A stretch of DNA of 64,000 nucleotides from assembly GCF_007830115.1 (NCBI RefSeq), contig NZ_VLKP01000003.1:1-64000 (forward strand), given 5' to 3'. The notes beneath the pieces are model-generated. The model saw only the letters and a program-made list of their open reading frames with translations, had not been told where the DNA came from and searched no databases. The translations under genes were made by a program, and so were the position numbers. The stretch's first letter is position 1. Each line of letters starts with the position of its first letter. The stretch comes from Aerolutibacter ruishenii. GTDB lineage: Bacteria; Pseudomonadota; Gammaproteobacteria; Xanthomonadales; Xanthomonadaceae. Below, piece by piece: positions 27,835 to 36,480 of this stretch.

Positions 27835-29358
27835 TCAGTGACCTCCCGAGGCGTTGGCCGGAGTGGCCTTGCGGGCAGCCGCGGCTTCGGCCTTGGTCAC
27901 CTGGCCACCCGGGTTGCCCCAGCTGTTGAGGACGTAGGTGGAGATGTTGGCCACTTCGTCGTCGGTCAACTGGTTCATCGGCGGCATGTTGGAGTTGTAG
28001 TCCTTGCCGTTGACCTTCACCGGGCCCACCAGGCCGTGCAGGATCACCTGCGGCACGCGCTTGGGATCAGCCTTGATCCAGTCGGAGCCAGCCAGCGGCG
28101 GGAACACGCCCTCGAGGCCCTGGCCATTGGCCTGGTGGCAGGTCGAGCAGGTACCGGCGAACAGCGCCTGGCCGGCCTTGATCTGCTCTTCCTTGGTCAG
28201 CGCACCGGCCTTGGCCGAAGCGGCGGCGGTGGCAACGGCGGCCATGTTCGGCTGCGCACGGTCACCCAGGTAGACCTCGTCCACTTCCTTGCCCGAGTAG
28301 ATTTCCTTGTTCTCCGGGCCATCGGCCTTGAGGATCGCAAGGGCACCCTTGTTGAAGGCGCGGAACAGGCTGTGGTCGACCAGCACGTAGCTGCCCGGCA
28401 CTTCCATGTGGAAGTCCATCATGGCGGCGCCACCGGCGGGGATCAGCGTGGTCTGCACGTTCTCCTGGTAGTGCGTGCCACCCTCGTACCAGACCTTGTC
28501 GAATATCTCGCCGATCACGTGGAAGCTCGACACCAGGTTCGGGCCACCGTTGCCCACGTACAGGCGCACGGTTTCGCCGACCTTGGCGGTCAGGGCGTTG
28601 TCACCGGTCATCGAGCCTTCGCTGCCGTTGAACAGCACGTAGCTCGGGTTCTCGTCGATCGCCTTCTGCATGTCGAACGGCGCATGGCCCTTCTCGCGGT
28701 ACTTGGTGGTCGTGTAGAAGTCGCCCTGCATCACGTAGTACTCCTTGTCGACCTTCGGCAGTCCTTCCGGCGGCTCGACCAGGATAAGGCCGTACATGCC
28801 GTTGGCCACGTGCATGCCCACCGGTGCGGTTGCGCAGTGGTACACGTACAGGCCAGCGTTGAGGGCCTTGAAGGTGAAGCGGGACTTGTGGCCCGGCGCG
28901 GTGAAGCTGGACGCGGCGCCGCCGCCCGGACCGGTCACGCCGTGCAGGTCGATGTTGTGAGGCATCTTGCTGTCGGGTGCGTTCTTCAGGTGGAACTCCA
29001 CCGTGTCACCCTGGCGCACGCGGATGAAGCTGCCCGGCACCGTGCCGCCGAAGGTCCAGAAGGTGTAGGTGACGCCTTCGGAAATCGGCATCTCCTTCTC
29101 GACTACCTCCAGTTCCACGATGACCTTGGCCGGTGCGGTGCGGCCAGTGGCCGGCGGTACCAGCGGCGGCGCGGTCAGCACGGCCTTGACCGGCTCGCCC
29201 TGGGGCGGACCGAAATCGCCCTTGCGCGAACCACCGGTATCCTTGGCCGCTGCGGCCTTGGCGGTGTCCTTGCCGGACTCCTTGCTGCTGTCGCAGCCCG
29301 CCAGCGTCATTGCGAGCGCGGCGGTTGCGAGGACCAGCGATTGGGTGACACGTCTCAT
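27835..29358 (-). CDS. nirK: Copper nitrite reductase NirK with fused C-terminal cytochrome c
   Basis: 507-residue lipoprotein (lipobox LAMTLAGC). Two cupredoxin domains (about 60-370) carry the type 1 copper ligands (His in MPHNIDLH, Cys in [11 protein letters not shown], its His, Met in ANGMYG) and type 2 ligands (DLH, YHC, FHVIGE), with the catalytic Asp in NIDLH. An Ala-rich linker leads to a cytochrome c domain with CSTCH and a Met ligand in MPPMNQL. It reduces nitrite to NO, the cytochrome supplying electrons internally. ATG at 29358 has AAGGGG 8 bases upstream; ATG at 29364 abuts it and is less likely. Confidence 0.94.
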   Translation of the reverse strand: MRRVTQSLVLATAALAMTLAGCDSSKESGKDTAKAAAAKDTGGSRKGDFGPPQGEPVKAVLTAPPLVPPATGRTAPAKVIVELEVVEKEMPISEGVTYTFWTFGGTVPGSFIRVRQGDTVEFHLKNAPDSKMPHNIDLHGVTGPGGGAASSFTAPGHKSRFTFKALNAGLYVYHCATAPVGMHVANGMYGLILVEPPEGLPKVDKEYYVMQGDFYTTTKYREKGHAPFDMQKAIDENPSYVLFNGSEGSMTGDNALTAKVGETVRLYVGNGGPNLVSSFHVIGEIFDKVWYEGGTHYQENVQTTLIPAGGAAMMDFHMEVPGSYVLVDHSLFRAFNKGALAILKADGPENKEIYSGKEVDEVYLGDRAQPNMAAVATAAASAKAGALTKEEQIKAGQALFAGTCSTCHQANGQGLEGVFPPLAGSDWIKADPKRVPQVILHGLVGPVKVNGKDYNSNMPPMNQLTDDEVANISTYVLNSWGNPGGQVTKAEAAAARKATPANASGGH

Positions 29359-29404
29359 GAACATCCCCTTCAACAATGGCCACATGGCCTACGGTGGCAA
29401 GATT

Positions 29405-29420
29405 GCCGTCGTGCGACGGC
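29405..29420. promoter_or_regulatory. Inverted repeat in nirK promoter
   Basis: GCCGTCG-TG-CGACGGC is a perfect 7-base inverted repeat between the nirK FNR-like box and the nirK start. It could be an operator for a second regulator or a hairpin at the 5' end of the transcript. Confidence 0.4.
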
Positions 29421-29427
29421 GGCAAAA

Positions 29428-29441
29428 ATGATCAGAATCAA
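29428..29441 (-). promoter_or_regulatory. FNR/DNR-like box upstream of nirK
   Basis: ATGATCAGAATCAA differs from TTGAT-N4-ATCAA at one position. Its centre is 76.5 bases from the nirK start; at -41.5 it would give a leader of about 35 bases. Confidence 0.65.
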
Positions 29442-29476
29442 ATTACGCGGCCGGTCGTGGCGGACCGGCAGGCGGC

Positions 29477-29490
29477 TTGACTTTGGTCAA
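29477..29490 (+). promoter_or_regulatory. FNR/DNR-like box upstream of porin operon
   Basis: TTGACTTTGGTCAA is a perfect palindrome of the TTGAC-N4-GTCAA type. Its centre is 63.5 bases from the porin start, the same spacing as in ccoN, ubiU and norZ, so it most likely drives the plus-strand operon. It may also act on nirK from further away. Confidence 0.75.
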
Positions 29491-29546
29491 GGTGAAACCG
29501 TAGGGCCGGCGTAGGCTGCGCGCCAATCCATCACGGTCCAATAGCC

Positions 29547-30770
29547 ATGACGCGCAAGAAATGCCGGTTGCCCCAGGCGATCGTGCTGGTGCTTGCTCCC
29601 CTCCCTGCATTCGCGGATACCAGCCTGCAGCTCGAGTGGGACCTGAGGGCCCGGCACGAGCAGGTGGACGATAGCGGATTTGATGACAAAGCGCAGGCGT
29701 CGACGCTGCGTGTTCGTGCTGGCCTGCGTGCCGCGTTTGGTCCCGGCCTCACCGCGTTCGCCGAGGGCGAAGGCGTGGCGGCGGCCAATGACCACTACAA
29801 CAGCGGCGCCAATGGCAGGACCGGCTACCCCGGCGTGCTCGATCCCACCGGTGCCGAACTCAACCAGGCGTGGTTGGGCTGGAAGGGCGGCAAGGCGGGG
29901 GCGACGCTGGGCCGCCAGCGGATCGTGCTGGACAACCAGCGCTGGGTGGGCAACGTGGGCTGGCGCCAGAACGAGCAGACGTTCGATGCGCTTGCGCTGC
30001 AATGGAGGCCGGCGGCATCGGTGACGCTGGGTTACCACTGGCTGGACAAGGTGCATCGCGTCGCCGGTGACGATGCGCTCAACCGGCTGGCGCGCGAGCG
30101 CGACCTCGATACCCACTTGCTCAACGCCGCATGGAAAAGCGGCGCGCAGCAGGTGGCCGGTTACGCTTATCTGCATGATGACCGCGACGTGGCCAGTGCC
30201 TCCACCGCCACCTATGGCGTGCGCTGGACCGGCAGCCGCATGCGTGATGGCCGCGGCCCTGGCTGGACCTTGGAAGCCGCGCGTCAGGTCGACAACGCCG
30301 ACAATCCGCGCGACTTCGGCCACGATTACTGGCTGCTGGAGCCGACCTGGACACATGGGCGCATCATCGCGCGAGCCGGATGGGAGCACCTGGGGGGTGA
30401 TGGTGTGACGGCCGTGCAAACACCGCTGGCCACCCTCCACGCGTTCAATGGCTGGGGGGACCAGTTCCTGGTGACGCCGCCCGGTGGGTTGGAAGACCGT
30501 TACGCCGGTGCGGGGGGCAAGTTCGGTCGGGGGCGCCTGGACAGCAAGCTCAACTGGGCGGTTGCCTGGCACGATTATCGTGCCGACAACGGTGGGCGTT
30601 ATGGTCGCGAATGGAATGCCTCGCTCGGGTTTCCATTGCCGGGCGGATTGGCGGGACTGGTGAAGGTCGCCGATTACCGGGCCGATGGTTTCTCGCGCGA
30701 CACCACCAAGGTGTGGCTGCAAGTGGAATGGCGTGGCTCGCACGCCCTGGTTGTAGGTGACGCTCGATGA
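29547..30770 (+). CDS. Outer-membrane porin-like beta barrel (alginate-export-like)
   Basis: 407 residues with a signal peptide (cleavage after about residue 23, AFA-DTS) and a barrel of repeated amphipathic strands. Motifs ELNQAWLGWKGGKAGATLGRQRIVLDNQRWVGNVGWRQNEQTFDAL, read as short blocks, match the alginate-export/porin group often found beside denitrification genes. The C-terminal strand VWLQVEWRG precedes a short tail. The substrate is unknown; passage of nitrite or another small solute would suit its place next to nirK (inference). It heads an FNR-boxed operon. Confidence 0.78.
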   Translation: MTRKKCRLPQAIVLVLAPLPAFADTSLQLEWDLRARHEQVDDSGFDDKAQASTLRVRAGLRAAFGPGLTAFAEGEGVAAANDHYNSGANGRTGYPGVLDPTGAELNQAWLGWKGGKAGATLGRQRIVLDNQRWVGNVGWRQNEQTFDALALQWRPAASVTLGYHWLDKVHRVAGDDALNRLARERDLDTHLLNAAWKSGAQQVAGYAYLHDDRDVASASTATYGVRWTGSRMRDGRGPGWTLEAARQVDNADNPRDFGHDYWLLEPTWTHGRIIARAGWEHLGGDGVTAVQTPLATLHAFNGWGDQFLVTPPGGLEDRYAGAGGKFGRGRLDSKLNWAVAWHDYRADNGGRYGREWNASLGFPLPGGLAGLVKVADYRADGFSRDTTKVWLQVEWRGSHALVVGDAR

Positions 30771-31006
30771 ACTGCCTCGACTTCCGTGGTCTCACGGCCC
30801 CCGAGCCGCTGTTGCAGGCCCTGGCCGCGGCTGACGCACTCGGGCCTGGACAGTCGGTCGAGGTGCTGACCCCATTGCTGCCCACACCGCTGCTGGATGC
30901 CCTGGCCGCGCGTGGGCTGGCGTGGCGGGCCGAATCCGCGCCCGATGGCGGCGTCCGGGTCGCCATCCAGCGACCGGCGGCAGCGGATGGCCAAGCTCTC
31001 GATTGA
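30767..31006 (+). CDS. DUF2249 domain protein
   Basis: 79 residues of the TusA-like DUF2249 fold: LDFRGLTAPEPLLQALAAADAL, VEVLTPLLPTPLLDAL and RGLAWRAE. Such proteins recur in denitrification and NO-response clusters; their role is unknown. It overlaps the porin by 4 bases and the next gene by 20 bases, so the three are translationally coupled. Confidence 0.8.
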   Translation: MNCLDFRGLTAPEPLLQALAAADALGPGQSVEVLTPLLPTPLLDALAARGLAWRAESAPDGGVRVAIQRPAAADGQALD

Positions 31007-32255
31007 ACAGGCACCGGCGTCGTGGACGCCTCGGTTGTTCCTGCTCACTGCTTCGGCATGGGCGGGCGCGGCGGGTGGGATGCTGGTGTTCGAAGGGGCG
31101 GTGGCGCTCACCTCGCGCTGGGGGAGCGCCACGCTTGCGTTGGTGCACGCGTTGACGCTCGGCTTCCTGGGCAATGCGATGTTCGGCAGCCTGTTGCAGT
31201 TCCTGCCGGTGGCGGCGGGGGTGCCCGTTCGTGGCGGGCGATCCGGCGCTTTGTTGCTTCATGGCCTGTTGAACCTGGGTACGTTCGTTCTGGTGGTGGC
31301 GCTGCGTTGGCCACAGGCATGCCCGGCCTGGTGGGGCGGCGTGATGCTGGTGGGTGCCTTCGCGTTGCTGGCCTCGCTCGTCCTGCCGGGCGTATCGGGT
31401 GTCGCCGCAAAACGATTCCTGCACTGGGGACTTGGCGGTGCCGTTGCAGGTGGCCTGGTCACGGCGGGTTTGGGCTTGCTCCTCGCGCTTGGCTTGTCGG
31501 GGCTGGTTGCTGTCCCGTTGCGGCCGTTGACCGATGTGCATGCGGCGTGGGGCGTGCTGGGCTGGGTAGTGGTGCTGCTGGCGTCGGTGTCGCGGGTAGT
31601 CGGGCCCATGTTCCAGGGGATGGCGGTCCTACGGGAGCGTTGGCAGGCGTTCTGGATGACCGGAATGCTTGCAGTCCTCGCCGCGGGCTTGGTCGCCGCT
31701 TTCCAAGGCCTGACGCCGCCATGGTTCCGCATGGGGGTGGGACTGGGCGGCCTGCTGTTCGCGGCCACCGGGCTGCTGATGCAGGCGCGCGCGCCGAAGT
31801 TGCGCAAGGTGCCACTGACCGGTTTCTGGCTGGCCGGGTTGTCCGCCACCGCCGCAGGTGCCGTGATGCTGCTGGTCGATGGATCCCCCGGGATGCTTGC
31901 GGGCGTGCTGGCCATTGGCATCGGCCTGCCGCTACTGGTGGTGGGCATGCAACTGGAAATCGTCGCCTTCCTCGGCTGGATCAGGCTGCACCGGCGTTGC
32001 GGCAAGGGCGTGCGGCTGCCGGGCGTCCAACTGCTTCTGCCGGAGCGTGACAAGTACGCAGTGCTGGCCCTGCACGTGGCCGCCGCTGCAATGCTGGCGA
32101 CGGCGACGGCGACCGCGACCGCCACCGCGGCGGATGCGATAACTCGAGCAGCGGGCGCTGCAGTGCTGTTGGCGCACGCCTCTACGTTTGCCGCACTGTG
32201 CGGCGTAAGTTGGCGAAGCCGTCGTTTCGTGCAGCAACTGGGGAGGTGCACATGA
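30987..32255 (+). CDS. Polytopic membrane protein of denitrification cluster (NnrS-like or heme-copper-like, uncertain)
   Basis: 422 residues with about 12 membrane helices. Several helices carry single histidines (ALVHALTLGFLGNAMFGS, TDVHAAWGVLGW, VLALHVAAA, LLAHASTFAAL), which suggests a heme or metal protein distantly like NnrS or oxidase subunit I. I cannot assign it firmly. A repeated Thr-Ala stretch (ATATATATATAA) lies near residue 380, encoded by a GCGACG-type hexanucleotide run at 32095-32130 that could slip. The ATG at 30987 lies inside the DUF2249 gene. Confidence 0.7.
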   Translation: MAKLSIEQAPASWTPRLFLLTASAWAGAAGGMLVFEGAVALTSRWGSATLALVHALTLGFLGNAMFGSLLQFLPVAAGVPVRGGRSGALLLHGLLNLGTFVLVVALRWPQACPAWWGGVMLVGAFALLASLVLPGVSGVAAKRFLHWGLGGAVAGGLVTAGLGLLLALGLSGLVAVPLRPLTDVHAAWGVLGWVVVLLASVSRVVGPMFQGMAVLRERWQAFWMTGMLAVLAAGLVAAFQGLTPPWFRMGVGLGGLLFAATGLLMQARAPKLRKVPLTGFWLAGLSATAAGAVMLLVDGSPGMLAGVLAIGIGLPLLVVGMQLEIVAFLGWIRLHRRCGKGVRLPGVQLLLPERDKYAVLALHVAAAAMLATATATATATAADAITRAAGAAVLLAHASTFAALCGVSWRSRRFVQQLGRCT

Positions 32256-32312
32256 GCATGCAGATACCCCCGTTCCCGCTGCCCCACGCCTTGCATGTCG
32301 GAGACAACACGG

Positions 32313-33176
32313 ATGACTGAGAATATGCCCGGCCTCGCGCAGGTGCGCCGGGCTATTGACGGCGTCGACGACGGCCTGGTGCTGTTGCTCGCCGCACGAT
32401 CCCGCCTGGCCCGCGTGGCCGGTCGCATCAAGGCGCGCGCGGGTGCCGGTGGCCGCGATGAGGCCCGGGAGCAGAGGGTGCGCCAGCGTGCTGCCAGCCT
32501 GGCCACGGCACTGGGGCTGGAACCGGAAGTGGCGACCGGGATCCTGGAACTGGCCATCGGCGCGGCCTGCCGCGACCAGGGGCTCACAAATGATCTGGAT
32601 CAAGGTGGCACGGGTGGCAGCGGGCGCATGATCGCGTCCACCATGCATACCCGATCCGATCCCACGCCCGCCCGGGCGCAGCAGTTGTTGCGCTTCGTTC
32701 CGCCGCCGCGGCGCATTGCGCCGCTCCTGCGCGTGGTACCGCTTGCGGTGCAGCAGCGCCTGCTGGAACGGGCCATGGCGAAGGTCCTGTCCGGCCCCCT
32801 GAACGGGGGGGCATTGGAATTCATGGCCGGCCGTCGTCTCGGCATCGAAGTCAGCGACCTGGCATTGCGCTGGGTGGTGGAACTGCAAGGTTCGCGTCTG
32901 GTGGTGGTCGATGCGCCCGCCGAAGCCACCGTCCGGGGCACGGTAACCGACCTGCTGCTGCTGGCCGGTCGATTGGAGGATGCGGATACGCTGTTCTTCC
33001 AGCGGCGCCTGGTGCTGACCGGCGACACCGAATTGGGGCTGACAGCCCGCAACGTGCTGGATCGACTGCCATGGGAGCGCGTGCCGCTTGGCCTGAGGAT
33101 CGCGCTCAACCGCGGTGCGCGTTTCGCCAGTGCCGCACGCAGCGCCCACCGCGCGGGTGGTGGTGCCAACACCTGA
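32313..33176 (+). CDS. Chorismate mutase-UbiT fusion (AroQ domain plus SCP2 lipid-binding domain)
   Basis: One continuous frame with two domains. The first about 95 residues are an AroQ chorismate mutase: RRAIDGVDDGLVLLLAARSRL, then K in RIKARAG and RDEAREQR, matching catalytic Arg, Lys-39, Asp-48, Arg-51 and Glu-52 of the E. coli enzyme. After a Gly-rich linker, the remainder is UbiT (YhbT), with LEFMAGRRLGIEV and DADTLFFQRRLVLTGDTELGL, needed for oxygen-independent ubiquinone synthesis. An FNR-like box and two ATGs (32628, 32643) lie in the linker; the second gives a UbiT of normal length. Start 32313 follows GGAG; ATG 32295 is an alternative. Confidence 0.85.
   Translation: MTENMPGLAQVRRAIDGVDDGLVLLLAARSRLARVAGRIKARAGAGGRDEAREQRVRQRAASLATALGLEPEVATGILELAIGAACRDQGLTNDLDQGGTGGSGRMIASTMHTRSDPTPARAQQLLRFVPPPRRIAPLLRVVPLAVQQRLLERAMAKVLSGPLNGGALEFMAGRRLGIEVSDLALRWVVELQGSRLVVVDAPAEATVRGTVTDLLLLAGRLEDADTLFFQRRLVLTGDTELGLTARNVLDRLPWERVPLGLRIALNRGARFASAARSAHRAGGGANT
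32590..32603 (+). promoter_or_regulatory. Intragenic FNR-like box ahead of the UbiT domain
   Basis: ATGATCTGGATCAA has one mismatch to TTGAT-N4-ATCAA and lies inside the chorismate mutase-UbiT frame. With the centre at -41.5, transcription would begin near 32638, with CATGAT (32627-32632) as -10 and the in-frame ATG at 32643 as first codon. Confidence 0.65.
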
Positions 33177-33275
33177 CCGGACTGATCGCCGCGCAGGGCC
33201 GGTCGGACCCCGATGCCCGACGCCACACCCGGGCAGCCGCGGCGGGAACCGCCTTCAACGGAATCTTCATCAGCA

Positions 33276-34304
33276 ATGCCCACCAATACAGCCGCCGCCC
33301 ACCGTCCACGATGGACGCCTGACCTCGCCGAGCGCTACGCCGAACTGAGCGCCAAGCTTGAACAGCTCGTGCCGTGCCTGGAGGTGCCCATGCACCTGCC
33401 GTGGATCGACGCGATCAACCGGCTCAAACGCGAACGCGGCGCCATGATCATGGCGCACAGCTACCAGTCGCCGGAGATCTTCCACGGCGTGGCCGACTTC
33501 ACCGGCGACTCACTGGCGCTGGCGCAGGCGGCCGCCGATTGCGATGCCGGCATCATCGTGTTGTGCGGCGTCCATTTCATGGCCGAAAGCGCCAAGATCC
33601 TGGCGCCTGACCGCACGGTGCTGATCCCCGACCTGGAGGCCGGGTGCTCGCTGGCGTCCTCCATTACCGCCGATGACGTGCGGGCGCTGCGCGCTCAGCA
33701 TCCCGGTGTTCCCGTCGTCAGCTACGTCAATACCTCGGCGGCGGTGAAGGCGGTTTCGGATGCCTGCTGCACCTCGGCCAACGCGGTGCAGGTGGTTGAG
33801 GCCATGGGCGCGGGCAAGGTGATCTTCCTGCCGGACCGCTTCCTGGGGGCTTACGTGGCCTCGCAGACCGATGTGGAGCTGGTGCTGTGGAACGGCGCCT
33901 GCGAGGTGCACGAGCAGTTCACCGCGCAGCAGGCGCGCCACACCCGCGAGCGATTCGAAGCCAAGCTGGTGGCGCACCCCGAGTGTCCGCCCGACGTGCT
34001 GGCCGAGGCCGATTTCGTCGGCTCCACCAGTGCGATGGGCCGGTGGCTGGAGAAGGAGAAGCCGCAGCGCGTGGCCCTGATCACCGAGTGTTCGATGGCC
34101 GACAACCTGAAGGCGCAGTTTCCGGCCATCGACTTCGTCAAGCCCTGCAACCTGTGCCCGCACATGAAGCGGATCACGCTTGAGAACATCCACGCCTGCC
34201 TGCTGGAACTCAAGCATGAGGTACACGTTCCGGCGGACGTCGCGGCCGACGCGCGTCGCGCGCTGGAGCGGATGCTGGCCGTGGGCCGACGCGAACGCGT
34301 GTGA
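33276..34304 (+). CDS. nadA: Quinolinate synthase NadA
   Basis: 342 residues. NadA condenses iminoaspartate with dihydroxyacetone phosphate to quinolinate using a [4Fe-4S] cluster. The three cluster Cys are in VLCGVHFM, CCTSANAVQ and CNLCPHMKRIT; MAHSYQSPEI and FLPDRFLGAYVA are also typical. An upstream ATG at 33213 is in frame and has a weak GGA signal, so the start is uncertain. It overlaps nadB by 4 bases. Confidence 0.94.
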   Translation: MPTNTAAAHRPRWTPDLAERYAELSAKLEQLVPCLEVPMHLPWIDAINRLKRERGAMIMAHSYQSPEIFHGVADFTGDSLALAQAAADCDAGIIVLCGVHFMAESAKILAPDRTVLIPDLEAGCSLASSITADDVRALRAQHPGVPVVSYVNTSAAVKAVSDACCTSANAVQVVEAMGAGKVIFLPDRFLGAYVASQTDVELVLWNGACEVHEQFTAQQARHTRERFEAKLVAHPECPPDVLAEADFVGSTSAMGRWLEKEKPQRVALITECSMADNLKAQFPAIDFVKPCNLCPHMKRITLENIHACLLELKHEVHVPADVAADARRALERMLAVGRRERV

Positions 34305-35776
34305 GTCAGACCGCGCCGATCATCGTGGTGGGGGGCGGCATCGCCGGCCTTGTCACGGCGCTGGCCGCTGCGCCTGCACCGGTGGTACTCCTGATGCGAA
34401 ACGCCGGCAGCAACGGTGCCGCCAGTGCGTTGGCCCAAGGCGGTATCGCGGCAGCACACTCGCAGGGCGACAGCCCCGCCGCCCACGCCCGAGATACCTG
34501 CGCCGCGGGCAGCCATCACAACGACGCGGCGATGGTCGATGTCCTGACCCGCTCCGCCGCCGATGCCATCGACTGGCTGCAACGGTTGGGCGTCGCGTTC
34601 GACCGAAACGATGACGGGACGCTGCAACTGGGCCGGGAAGGCGGGCATGACCGGTCACGCATCGTCCATGCCGGTGGAGACGCCACCGGGGCGGTGGTCA
34701 TGGCGGCGCTCGTGGCCGCCGCGCGCAACGCGGTGCACATCGAGCGCCACACAGGCGTGGACGTGGACGGGCTGATGCTGCGCAATGGCGGCGTCAGCGG
34801 CGTGTGCATCACTCGCCGTGACGGCTCGCAATCGGCGCTGGAAGGGTGCGCGGTCGTGCTTGCCACAGGTGGCATTGGCGGCCTGTTCGCACACACCAGC
34901 AACCCTCCGGATGCCGATGGCAGCGGTCTCGCGCTGGCGATCGCTGCCGGTGCCGACACGCGTGACCTGGAGTTCGTGCAGTTCCACCCCACGGCGCTCG
35001 CCGTCCCCGGACTGCACAGCCTGCCGCTGGTAACCGAGGCGTTGCGCGGCGCGGGTGCGCACCTGCACGATGCGCAAGGCCGGGCCCTCATGAAGGGTGT
35101 GCATCCTCTGGGCGACCTGGCACCTCGCGACGTCGTGGCGCGACAGGTGTGGGCGGCATGCGAGGGAGAGGGCGCGTGGCTGGATGCGCGCGCCATTGGC
35201 GATGTGTTCACCAGGGACTTCCCGACGGTACTGGCTGCCTGTCTGGCGCATGGCATCGACCCGCGATCGCAGCCCATTCCGGTCAGGCCCGCTGCCCACT
35301 TCCACATGGGCGGCATCCACACCGACGCGGACGGTCGTACCTCGCTGCCTGGCCTGTTCGCGGTCGGCGAGGTGGCCTGCAACGGCGTACACGGGGCCAA
35401 CCGGCTGGCCAGCAACTCGCTGCTGGAAGGCGTGGTGTTTGGTCGAAGGCTCGGCCAGTGCCTGCGCGACATCGACGGCGCAGCGGCCGGTGGCCGTTCA
35501 TTCAAGTTCCTGCATCGAGGACCGTCGCTGGATGCCGCGCAACTCACGCGCATGCGGCACCTGATGACACAGGCAATGGGGCCGCTGCGCACGGGTTCGT
35601 TGCTGCAGGTCGCGCTGCGCGACTGCGATGCACTGGCATGCGTGGGGTGGCAGGGCGCTCTGGCGCGCGCGCTGGTGAGTGCCGCGTTGCGCAGGCGGCG
35701 CAGTCTTGGCGCGCATTTTCGTGATGACGGCCCGCTGTCGGGGCATTCGACCAAAGGTGCGTGGAGAGTCGCCTGA
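34301..35776 (+). CDS. nadB: L-aspartate oxidase NadB
   Basis: 491-residue FAD enzyme oxidising L-aspartate to iminoaspartate for NadA. The FAD site is VVGGGIAGLVTAL; SALAQGGIAAA, GGDATGAVVM, FVQFHPTAL, FHMGGIHTDADGRT and GLFAVGEVACNGVHGANRLASNSLLEG are present. It can use fumarate instead of oxygen, so the pathway works anaerobically. It is about 40 residues shorter than typical NadB at the C-terminus. GTG start at 34301 overlaps the nadA stop. Confidence 0.93.
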   Translation: MSQTAPIIVVGGGIAGLVTALAAAPAPVVLLMRNAGSNGAASALAQGGIAAAHSQGDSPAAHARDTCAAGSHHNDAAMVDVLTRSAADAIDWLQRLGVAFDRNDDGTLQLGREGGHDRSRIVHAGGDATGAVVMAALVAAARNAVHIERHTGVDVDGLMLRNGGVSGVCITRRDGSQSALEGCAVVLATGGIGGLFAHTSNPPDADGSGLALAIAAGADTRDLEFVQFHPTALAVPGLHSLPLVTEALRGAGAHLHDAQGRALMKGVHPLGDLAPRDVVARQVWAACEGEGAWLDARAIGDVFTRDFPTVLAACLAHGIDPRSQPIPVRPAAHFHMGGIHTDADGRTSLPGLFAVGEVACNGVHGANRLASNSLLEGVVFGRRLGQCLRDIDGAAAGGRSFKFLHRGPSLDAAQLTRMRHLMTQAMGPLRTGSLLQVALRDCDALACVGWQGALARALVSAALRRRRSLGAHFRDDGPLSGHSTKGAWRVA

Positions 35777-35896
35777 AGTCCCTCCTCACCGCGCCGATGG
35801 CGTGAGAGTCAACACCGGCGCGGCCTGCAGCAGGACAGTTGTGCAGAAACAGGGAAAACAACCGTTTGACCTACGCAACCGTACGGAAACTGACCA

Positions 35897-35910
35897 TTGA
35901 CGCAAGTCAG
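35897..35910 (+). promoter_or_regulatory. FNR-like box upstream of fabA
   Basis: TTGACGCAAGTCAG is a TTGAC-N4-GTCAg palindrome with centre 60.5 bases before the fabA ATG. CAGAAT (35933-35938) lies at the matching -10 position. The site is nested in another inverted repeat, ACTGAC (35890-35895) and GTCAGT (35906-35911), so a fatty-acid regulator is an alternative. Confidence 0.5.
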
Positions 35911-35963
35911 TACGGACTAGAAAGTTTGTCGCCAGAATCACGTTTTTCACGGTGAACTCCCCC

Positions 35964-36479
35964 ATGACCAGACCGTCCTCGCTCGACCGCGAGCAGCTGC
36001 TTTCCTGTGCCCGCGGCGAGATGTTCGGACCCGGCAATGCGCGGTTGCCCGCGCCACCGATGCTGATGTTCGACCGCATTACCCACATCGCCACCGAAGG
36101 CGGCCAGTATGGCAAGGGCGTGATCCGCGCCGAGCTGGATATCAATCCCGACCTGTGGTTCTTCGAATGCCACTTCCTGGGCGACCCGGTCATGCCGGGC
36201 TGCCTGGGGCTGGATGCCATGTGGCAACTCACCGGCTTCTACCTGCCGTGGCTGGGGGCGCCCGGCCGCGGCCGCGCCCTGGGGGTGGGCGAGGTCAAGT
36301 TCAGCGGTCAGGTCAAGCCCGATGCCAAGACCGTGAGCTACGAGATCGACATCCGCCGCGTGATGCGCGGCAAGCTGGAACTGGTGATCGCCGACGGCCG
36401 CACCCTGGTGGACGGCCGCGAGATCTATGTCGCCAAGGATCTGCGCGTGGGCCTGTTCACTTCCACCGAGGGCTTCTGA
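35964..36479 (+). CDS. fabA: 3-hydroxydecanoyl-ACP dehydratase/isomerase FabA
   Basis: 171 residues. FabA dehydrates 3-hydroxydecanoyl-ACP and isomerises it to cis-3-decenoyl-ACP, the branch point to unsaturated fatty acids without oxygen. The active-site His and Asp are in [21 protein letters not shown] (read as His near the start and Asp in GLDAM). [14 protein letters not shown] and DLRVGLF are also typical. The ATG at 35964 gives the family length; the frame also opens at GTG 35952. fabB starts 1 base after its stop. Confidence 0.95.
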   Translation: MTRPSSLDREQLLSCARGEMFGPGNARLPAPPMLMFDRITHIATEGGQYGKGVIRAELDINPDLWFFECHFLGDPVMPGCLGLDAMWQLTGFYLPWLGAPGRGRALGVGEVKFSGQVKPDAKTVSYEIDIRRVMRGKLELVIADGRTLVDGREIYVAKDLRVGLFTSTEGF

Positions 36480-36480
36480 C

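Noticed and set aside
32252-32320. 22-codon frame overlapping the end of the membrane protein and the start of the chorismate mutase-UbiT gene
   Set aside because: It begins with an ATGA overlap but has no family features and is very short; possibly only a coupling leader, not supported as a gene.
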